In this document: positions 1 to 5,041 of the stretch, piece after piece
Position numbering within the stretch: position 1 is the first letter of the stretch
Layout of the letters: each line of letters begins with the position of its first letter
NCBI GenBank assembly: GCA_016191895.1
Contig: JACPVD010000225.1
Coordinates: 1 to 5,978 of the forward strand
From: Chloroflexota bacterium
GTDB lineage: Bacteria; Chloroflexota; Anaerolineae; Anaerolineales; Villigracilaceae
DNA length: 5,978 bases
Direction: 5' to 3'
Position numbers and translations under genes: made by a program
Notes under the pieces: generated by a model
Database searches by the model: none
What the model was told of the DNA's origin: nothing
What the model saw: the letters and a program-made list of their open reading frames with translations, nothing else

Positions 1-349
1 ACGTAATTGTGTGGGAAAAATCGAGATTGTCATAAAAGACATCCACGAGCACGCCGCTTTCGCGTTTGGTGAAAAAAGCCCGTTCGCCTCCCGAGAGAAC
101 AAAGATTTCGCGTTTTTCCTCATACCCAAGTTTGAGCATGGTCTCTCTAATGGCTTTGCTGTGTTTTCCGTAGGAGCCGAAGTCAAGGTCTGTGGTGATT
201 CGTCCCGACGCGGCATGTAAATGCGCATAATGAGGGCAGTGGATTTGAAACGCCATCGAGCCAAGCACCCTTATCAAAACTCCGGTCTCATTGCAGGCAT
301 GTAAAACGACCTGCAATTCGTTCTCGAATTTGGAATCGTTCTCTGGCAT
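1..349 (-). CDS. Nucleotidyltransferase-fold protein, N-terminal part (runs off the left edge)
   Basis: An open minus-strand frame begins at tandem ATG codons (352 and 349) and stays open to the window edge, so the C-terminus is missing. A strong Shine-Dalgarno AAAGGAGG lies at 356-363. It is 6 bases from the ATG at 349 but only 3 from the one at 352, so I chose 349. The visible 116 residues have the layout of the DNA polymerase beta-like nucleotidyltransferase superfamily: a Gly-Ser pair at about residues 30-31 (RVLGSMAF), an Asp-x-Asp pair at 54 and 56 (TDLDF), and a third acidic residue at 103 (VDVF). These match the usual Gly-Ser and three metal-binding carboxylates of that fold. Family members include antibiotic nucleotidyltransferases, MNT-type antitoxins and AbiEii toxins; I cannot tell which, if any, applies. 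It is divergent from the 594 operon and need not be functionally related. Fold moderately sure, function unknown. Confidence 0.7.
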   Translation of the reverse strand, partial: MPENDSKFENELQVVLHACNETGVLIRVLGSMAFQIHCPHYAHLHAASGRITTDLDFGSYGKHSKAIRETMLKLGYEEKREIFVLSGGERAFFTKRESGVLVDVFYDNLDFSHTIT

Positions 350-506
350 CATGCGCCTCCTTTATGGACGCTTTCTCGGTCATCCGGAGAAATATGGACA
401 TGCGCGACGTTCCTTCACTGTAAATTCTGCTCGAACAATAACCTCTCAGTAATTGGGGAGTGGGGTGTTTTGGGCGCGCCAAAGATACCTCGAACACACA
501 AATGCC

Positions 507-526
507 ACTCATATCTGTAAATGAGT
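507..526. repeat. Inverted repeat ACTCAT-N8-ATGAGT, candidate operator or 5' hairpin
   Basis: Two perfect 6-base arms (507-512 and 521-526) flank an 8-base loop. The dyad begins within about 2 bases downstream of the start site predicted for the leftward promoter (near 528). It could be a repressor site for that promoter or a hairpin at the extreme 5' end of the leftward mRNA. The arms are short and no regulator is known for it, so this is a suggestion only. Confidence 0.35.
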
Positions 527-527
527 T

Positions 528-563
528 TCATATAATTATACTGAAAAAATCAAAAACTTGCAA
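528..563 (-). promoter_or_regulatory. Leftward sigma70-type promoter for the nucleotidyltransferase-like gene
   Basis: Read on the minus strand, TTGCAA (563-558) is followed by a 17-base spacer and a perfect TATAAT (540-535), which lies inside the palindrome TATAATTATA (531-540). The predicted start is near 528, giving a leader of about 179 bases before the gene start at 349. The -35 matches consensus at 4 of 6 positions. It is the same hexamer used by the rightward promoter. Confidence 0.55.
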
Positions 564-580
564 ATTCCTTCAAATTCTTA
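551..580. promoter_or_regulatory. Three tandem CAAA-led decamers across the rightward promoter, candidate DeoR operator
   Basis: Three consecutive 10-base units start at 551, 561 and 571. The second and third both begin with CAAATTC and agree at 8 of 10 positions; the first agrees with the third at 7 of 10. The 10-base period puts the units on one face of the helix, and they cover the -35 and the spacer of the rightward promoter. Several DeoR-family repressors bind tandem or inverted repeats at their own promoters, so autoregulation by the 594-1385 product is a reasonable inference. AT-rich promoter sequence can produce such repeats by chance. Confidence 0.35.
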
Positions 581-593
581 TATAATCTTCCAA
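558..593 (+). promoter_or_regulatory. Rightward sigma70-type promoter for the deoR-type operon
   Basis: TTGCAA (558-563, 4 of 6 consensus), a 17-base spacer and a perfect TATAAT (581-586) form a near-canonical promoter. The expected start lies about 7 bases after the -10, at 593, one base before the ATG at 594. It is the only strong promoter I see for the rightward genes, so it probably drives the whole cluster. Confidence 0.65.
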
Positions 594-1385
594 ATGGGAA
601 AGCCGCTGATCCCAGCCCAACGGAGAGAGAGAATCCAGGAGTTTCTTTCGATTCATCAGATTGCGCGTACCGCCGACCTGATGAATTTGCTTGAAACCTC
701 CGAAGCCACCGTCCGCCGCGATCTTGAATGGTTGGAACAAAAGGGGATTCTCGAACGCACACACGGGGGCGCGATTCTGAATCAACGCGTGATCTTCGAG
801 CAGGAATACCAGCAGCGCGCCCAGCATTTTCCCGAAGAGAAAAGACAGATTGGCGAACTTGCCGCCTCATTGATCGAGGATGGGGATATTGTTTTCATCA
901 ATAGCGGCACCACCTCAACGCAGGTTCTCCAGCACATTCGCAGGGAGTCCCAAATTACGGTTTTTACCAACAACGTCAATGCGGCTTTGGAACTCGGCGA
1001 CCCGGGCTTTCACTACTATTTGACCGGGGGCGAGTTCCATGCCCGTTCCAACTCCCTGGCCGGCCGCTTCGCGCTGGACAATTTGAACCTGGTCTTTGCC
1101 AACAAGGCGATTCTCGGCGTCGACGGAGTCTCCCTAAAACACGGATGCACAGTTCCCACCAACCCCGAAGCGGAAGTTGTGCGCAGGATGATCGAGCGCA
1201 CGAAAGGGCAGGTGATCGTGGTGGCAGATCACAGCAAATGGGGCGCCGTGTCGAATTTCCCTGTGGCCGCCATTGAAGATGTGGATAAATTTGTAACCGA
1301 CGAAGGCTTTAGCGCTGAAGCGATGAAAGACCTGAAGACTCATAATGTGGAAGTGTTGATGCCGAGGAGCGTTATATCAGTATGA
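594..1385 (+). CDS. DeoR-family transcriptional repressor
   Basis: The 263-residue product has the usual length of DeoR-family regulators. An N-terminal winged helix-turn-helix spans about residues 10-60, with the hallmark TVRRDL at 39-44 and the wing GILERTHGGA at 51-60. The C-terminal sensor domain, related to sugar-phosphate isomerases, shows NSGTTST at 103-109, a TNN motif, YLTGGE, GVDGV around 175-179 and ADHSKWG at 211-217. Family members usually bind phosphorylated sugars or related metabolites and release DNA on binding; the ligand here cannot be read from sequence. A TTG start at 558 is in frame, but that TTG is the -35 element, so I use ATG 594. There is no Shine-Dalgarno before it, and the predicted transcript start is at 593, so translation is probably leaderless. 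The stop overlaps the next gene by ATGA. As first gene of the cluster it most likely represses its own operon. Confidence 0.9.
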   Translation: MGKPLIPAQRRERIQEFLSIHQIARTADLMNLLETSEATVRRDLEWLEQKGILERTHGGAILNQRVIFEQEYQQRAQHFPEEKRQIGELAASLIEDGDIVFINSGTTSTQVLQHIRRESQITVFTNNVNAALELGDPGFHYYLTGGEFHARSNSLAGRFALDNLNLVFANKAILGVDGVSLKHGCTVPTNPEAEVVRRMIERTKGQVIVVADHSKWGAVSNFPVAAIEDVDKFVTDEGFSAEAMKDLKTHNVEVLMPRSVISV

Positions 1386-3811
1386 AGACACACGCGGAAA
1401 TTGTTGTTATTGGCGGCGGGATATATGGCGCACAGGTTGCGTATCATCTTGCGAAGTATGGCCGCAGGGATGTCGTTATCATCGAGAAGGGCGAAATTGC
1501 CAGCGGGGAGTCTTCTCATGCCGCGGGGCTGGTAACTCAGTTTGCCACATCACAAGCCATGTTGCGCTTCCGCATGTATAGCGTGGAGTTGTATAAGGAA
1601 TTGGGGTTGTTCGGCACAGTTGGAAGTTTGCGCGTGGCCTCGAGCAAAGAGCAATTGCTTGAAATGGAGAGAAGCGTCAGCCGTGCAAAGGCGCTGGGGC
1701 TGGATTGCGAAGTCATCTCGCCGGAAGAAACGTTCAAGGTCATGCCGCAGTTATCGAAGAAGGATTTATACGGCGGTATTTACCTGCCCGGCGATGGGCA
1801 GCTTGACCCGTACACGGTCACCACATCGATGGCGAAGTTTGCAAAAGACCTCGGCGTCGAGATTTACACGAACACCCGCGTGACCGGAATCAAACTGTCA
1901 GCCAAAGGAGAGGTTGAGGCTGTAGTAACAGACCAGGGCGAAGTAAGATGCGAGGTCGTCATCAACGCGGCGGGACTGTGGGCGCCGCGAATCGCCGCGA
2001 TGGCGGGAATCCAAATCCCGACCACTCCCGTCGACCATCAGCATATCGCGTTGAAGGCTGTTTCTGGGCATGAGTTTGCGCCGGATACGCCGTGTTTGCG
2101 AGACCCTGATAATTTGGTGTATATGCGGCAGGAGCAGGGCGGGCTTGTCATTGGCGGGTATGAGCCGAAGCCGCTTCCGCGCTGGATCGATGGAACGCCG
2201 TGGGAACATGGGAGCAGGAGTTTTCCCGGCGACTTTGATCAATTTGAGATGCTGCTCGAAGGCGCGATTCGCCGCCTGCCGTTTTTGGATCAGGCTGGCA
2301 TTATTACGCTGGTGCGTCACCCCGGCGCATATACGCCGGATTGCCAGCCCCTGCTTGGCCCCATGCCCGGCGCAAAAGGTTTTTGGATGATGGCCGGCAT
2401 GTCGCTCAATGGATATGGCGGCGCGGGCGGCATGGGCAAACTCATGGCAGAATGGATCATCGAGGGCGAGGCGCCGATGGATGTGTATGGCTATCGCGCC
2501 ACGCGTTTTGGAAATTATTATTCCGATTTCAATTACGCGGCGGAGCGAACCTGCGAGAGTGTGAAATACTATTATCGTTTGCGATTCCCGCATGATGAGC
2601 ACGAACTGGGGAGGCCGCACCGCGTCAGCCCGCTTCATTACCGGTTGATGGAAAACGGCGCGGTCTTCGGCGAGAAGTTTGGCTGGGAACGCGTCAACTA
2701 CTTCGACCCCGGAAAAGAATCGCGGCGCATGGGCGAGGACCAACGTCAGTGGGGGTGGACGAAGCCGCCGTTCTTTGAGCGTTTGCGGCAGGAACATGTT
2801 GCCACCCGCGAGCGCGTGGCTTTATACGACCTGACTTCGTTTGGAAAGATCGAGGTAAAAGGCAAAGGCGCATTGCCGTTGTTGCAAAGACTGACTTCGA
2901 GCAATATCGATAAGCCAATTGGGAGCGCAATCTACACTCAATTTCTGAATCGCAACGGCGGCATCGAATCCGATTTGACTGTGGCGCGTTTGGGCGAAGA
3001 ATATTTCTGGGTTATCACGGGGTCGGGCTTTATCGCCAATGACCTGGCGCGAATTCAAATGCATGTGGACGAAAAAGACGGCGGCGTTTCGATTCGCGAT
3101 ATTACGCAGGAACACGCCTGTCTGGCTTTATGGGGGCCGAGGGCAAGGGACGTGTTGCGAAAAATTACGAATTCGGATGTTTCCAACGAGGCGCATCCAT
3201 ATTTGATGACCCGGCCGATTGAAATCAACGGCGCGGGGATTCTGGCTCAGCGCGTGAGTTACGCGGGGGAGCTGGGTTGGGAGTTGTATATTCCCAACAA
3301 CCGCGCCACCCTGATTTGGGATATGCTCATTGAAGCGGGTAAAGAATTTGGCATGGAACTCGGCGGGTATAAAGTATTAGACCCGTTGCGTTTGGAAAAG
3401 GGATTCAAGTATTTCACTGTGGATATTACGCCCACGGTTACGCCGTACGAAGCGGGCCTGGGCTTTTGCGTGGATTTGGATAAAGGCGATTTTATAGGCA
3501 GGGAAGCCTTAATGAAACAAAAGGCGGAAGGCCTGCGCCGAAAACTTTGCACATTGGTTTTGACGGATACCGATGACTTTGCGCAAATCTACGGTGGGGA
3601 GGCCGTTCACCATGAAGGCAAGGTCGTTACCCGTGTGCGAAGCGGTGGATACGGTTTTACGGTGACGAAGAATATTTTGTACGCCTTCCTCCCGCCTGAG
3701 CTGGCTGTGAAAGGCGCGCGCTTCACGGTTGAACTCATCGAAGGGAATTGCGAGGCCGAGGTAGCGGCGAATGTGCTTTATGACCCGAAAGGCGAGAAGT
3801 TGCGGGCTTAA
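1382..3811 (+). CDS. FAD-dependent dimethylglycine/sarcosine dehydrogenase-like protein with C-terminal GcvT domain
   Basis: The 809-residue product matches the length and domain order of the dimethylglycine/sarcosine dehydrogenase family. A DAO-type FAD domain fills about residues 5-365, with the dinucleotide motif GGGIYG at 11-16 and acidic Glu35. His46 in SSHAAGL sits where relatives attach FAD covalently, although the usual preceding Trp is Ser. PDCQPLLGP (319-327) and the glycine-rich GYGGAGGMG near 345-353 close the domain. A linker (about 370-425) leads to a GcvT aminomethyltransferase-like fold: DLTSFGKIEV from 483, GGIESDLTV with the conserved Asp531, SYAGELGWE at 626-634, then a GcvT C-terminal barrel to about 800. 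Such enzymes oxidise an N-methyl group and pass the carbon to tetrahydrofolate as methylene. No signal peptide is seen, so it is cytoplasmic. A GAGGAG at 1364-1369 lies 12 bases before the start; the ATGA overlap suggests translational coupling. Dimethylglycine is the favoured substrate because of the downstream MttB-type gene, but sarcosine or another N-methyl amine is possible. Confidence 0.85.
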   Translation: MKTHAEIVVIGGGIYGAQVAYHLAKYGRRDVVIIEKGEIASGESSHAAGLVTQFATSQAMLRFRMYSVELYKELGLFGTVGSLRVASSKEQLLEMERSVSRAKALGLDCEVISPEETFKVMPQLSKKDLYGGIYLPGDGQLDPYTVTTSMAKFAKDLGVEIYTNTRVTGIKLSAKGEVEAVVTDQGEVRCEVVINAAGLWAPRIAAMAGIQIPTTPVDHQHIALKAVSGHEFAPDTPCLRDPDNLVYMRQEQGGLVIGGYEPKPLPRWIDGTPWEHGSRSFPGDFDQFEMLLEGAIRRLPFLDQAGIITLVRHPGAYTPDCQPLLGPMPGAKGFWMMAGMSLNGYGGAGGMGKLMAEWIIEGEAPMDVYGYRATRFGNYYSDFNYAAERTCESVKYYYRLRFPHDEHELGRPHRVSPLHYRLMENGAVFGEKFGWERVNYFDPGKESRRMGEDQRQWGWTKPPFFERLRQEHVATRERVALYDLTSFGKIEVKGKGALPLLQRLTSSNIDKPIGSAIYTQFLNRNGGIESDLTVARLGEEYFWVITGSGFIANDLARIQMHVDEKDGGVSIRDITQEHACLALWGPRARDVLRKITNSDVSNEAHPYLMTRPIEINGAGILAQRVSYAGELGWELYIPNNRATLIWDMLIEAGKEFGMELGGYKVLDPLRLEKGFKYFTVDITPTVTPYEAGLGFCVDLDKGDFIGREALMKQKAEGLRRKLCTLVLTDTDDFAQIYGGEAVHHEGKVVTRVRSGGYGFTVTKNILYAFLPPELAVKGARFTVELIEGNCEAEVAANVLYDPKGEKLRA

Positions 3812-3817
3812 TTCCTT

Positions 3818-3861
3818 ACCGCAAAGGCACACAATGGTTTTCCTTCGTGACCCTTTGTGGT
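3818..3861. repeat. Imperfect intergenic palindrome (hairpin) before the PfkB-like gene
   Basis: Arms at 3818-3832 (ACCGCAAAGGCACAC) and 3847-3861 pair at 12 of 15 positions, plus one G-U, around a 14-base loop. The core stem CAAAGG/CCTTTG is perfect. The sequence fills most of the 60-base gap and ends 10 bases before the ATG at 3872. Its style (CGCAAAGG and CTTTGTGGTG arms) resembles dispersed intergenic palindromes I recall from many environmental genomes; I cannot confirm copies elsewhere from this window. There is no U-tract after the stem, so it is not a typical terminator. The right arm contains the GG of the only weak ribosome-binding site (GGTG, 3859-3862), so folding could lower translation of the next gene. 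Confidence 0.5.
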
Positions 3862-3871
3862 GAAAGCATTT

Positions 3872-4948
3872 ATGACTAAGAAAACAACCAACCCTTCCTA
3901 CGTCGGCTTTGGCATGTTGACCCCGGTCTACATCATGGCGTTGGATAAACTCCCGAAGCACAACACCGGCGCGATTGTGCATCAGGTGAGCGAGTATGTG
4001 TATGACGACGCGGCGATCATTGCGTGCAATTTGAGTCAATGGAATATCCATTCGGGGATGATCGGCACCGCCGTCGGCGATGACTTGCTTGGACATTATG
4101 TCGCCGATACGCTCGAAGAAATGGGCGTACGAGGCAGGGTTCGCTTTACCAAAAAATACAAAACGCCGCTGGAAGTGAATGTATCTGACCGGCTTGGCGC
4201 GCGGACGTATTTCTGGCAGCGTTCGCCGGAGATTCTGTCCACGCTCGATACGGCGGACCTTTCCATGCTCAAGGATGCCAAATTGATGTACGTCGACTGG
4301 TACGACGGCGACCACATCATCCGTGCCATGAACGAAGCGAGAAGGCTGGGGGTACCGGTCTTCCTCAACCTGGAACATGGCCACAACGACCCTGAAATTC
4401 TGGAAAAATATGCCAGCCGCGCGACGATATGTCAGGCAGTGACAGATGACGCCCAGATCGGCCGGAAGAACGCGATGCTTTCGACCGCCAAGAAACTCCT
4501 GAAGGCCGGCATCAAAACGGCCATCATCACCATGGCGCGGCAGGGATGCATGGTGGTGCAGGGAGATGAGATCATCCGCGCATATGCGCCGAAGGTCAAG
4601 GCGGTGGATGGATCCGGGGCGGGCGCGACATTTTCTTCGGGATTTATCTACGGCTATTTGAAAGGCTGGGACCTTGAAGAGTGCGTCTGTTTTGCGATTG
4701 CGGCGGCATCGCTCAAGGTGACCCACTCCGGACTGAAGATGTTTTCGGTGAAGGAGATCAAGGGTCTGGCGGCCACCCTTCGGGTCGAGCGGATGGTATA
4801 TCGCGATAATCAGTTCATGGCGATAGACAAGTTCATTTCCCAGGCGCAGGGAAGTTCTCTGGTTCGCGGAAGCAAAAAGATCGCGGAAAAGTTCCTGCCG
4901 CGCCGGAAGGCTCAAAGACGCAAGGTCAAGAAATCGCTGGTGGAGTAG
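3872..4948 (+). CDS. PfkB/ribokinase-fold protein with altered signature residues, possible pseudokinase
   Basis: The 358-residue product has the PfkB carbohydrate-kinase layout: an N-terminal strand with a GFGML turn (12-16), LDKLP at 24-28, the lid-region motif IGTAVGDDLLG at 64-74, and the C-terminal signature VDGSGAGATFSSGF at 245-258. Key positions differ from active relatives. The substrate-binding Asp near the N-terminus aligns with Val19, the Gly-Gly substrate motif aligns with Asp45-Asp46, and the catalytic Asp of GAGD is Ala252 (codon 4625-4627). The anion-hole GAG is kept. The protein may therefore bind a ligand without phosphorylating it, or act on an unusual substrate. The last 27 residues hold 12 Lys/Arg. 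I chose ATG 3872 over an in-frame GTG at 3857, because GTG lies inside the palindrome with no ribosome-binding site; 3872 has only a weak GGTG. It follows the dehydrogenase by 60 bases and is probably co-transcribed. Confidence 0.75.
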   Translation: MTKKTTNPSYVGFGMLTPVYIMALDKLPKHNTGAIVHQVSEYVYDDAAIIACNLSQWNIHSGMIGTAVGDDLLGHYVADTLEEMGVRGRVRFTKKYKTPLEVNVSDRLGARTYFWQRSPEILSTLDTADLSMLKDAKLMYVDWYDGDHIIRAMNEARRLGVPVFLNLEHGHNDPEILEKYASRATICQAVTDDAQIGRKNAMLSTAKKLLKAGIKTAIITMARQGCMVVQGDEIIRAYAPKVKAVDGSGAGATFSSGFIYGYLKGWDLEECVCFAIAAASLKVTHSGLKMFSVKEIKGLAATLRVERMVYRDNQFMAIDKFISQAQGSSLVRGSKKIAEKFLPRRKAQRRKVKKSLVE

Positions 4949-5041
4949 GCTTCGTTCTGAGCAGTTGGAAACCAAGCCTGATCCACGAGAACCTTCGGGA
5001 TGTTCTATGTAAGGCGAGTTATTTATTGGAAGGATACTCTT

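Noticed and set aside
288..512. 74-codon minus-strand frame within the leftward leader
   Set aside because: No ribosome-binding site before its ATG, no recognisable motif, and it overlaps the better supported nucleotidyltransferase-like start in another frame. A leader peptide is not excluded but not supported.
531..536. Plus-strand TATAAT at 531-536 as a second rightward promoter
   Set aside because: It arises from the palindrome TATAATTATA used by the leftward promoter, and no -35-like hexamer lies at 16-18 bases upstream.
558..593. TTG codon at 558 as an earlier start of the DeoR-type repressor
   Set aside because: The TTG is the -35 hexamer and the added residues lie over the promoter. 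DeoR-family proteins normally begin just before the helix-turn-helix, as from ATG 594.
1898..2797. 299-codon open frame antisense to the FAD domain
   Set aside because: Composition is Arg/His-rich without domain signatures, as expected for the mirror of a real gene.
3857..3871. GTG at 3857 as start of the PfkB-like gene
   Set aside because: It lies in the right arm of the palindrome with no ribosome-binding site. ATG 3872 is 15 bases downstream and gives a normal PfkB N-terminus.
3509..4975. Long (488-codon) open frame antisense to the PfkB-like gene
   Set aside because: Its translation shows no recognisable family. It lies opposite two well-supported genes and is explained by their codon bias, and I see no ribosome-binding site or promoter that would favour it.
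4947..4979. AGGCTT/AAGCCT inverted repeat after the PfkB-like stop as a terminator
   Set aside because: Six-base arms, a 21-base loop and no following T-run; too weak for an intrinsic terminator.
4988..5006. AGAAC/GTTCT small stem in the gap before the MttB-type gene
   Set aside because: Only 5 base pairs and no T-tract; expected by chance.
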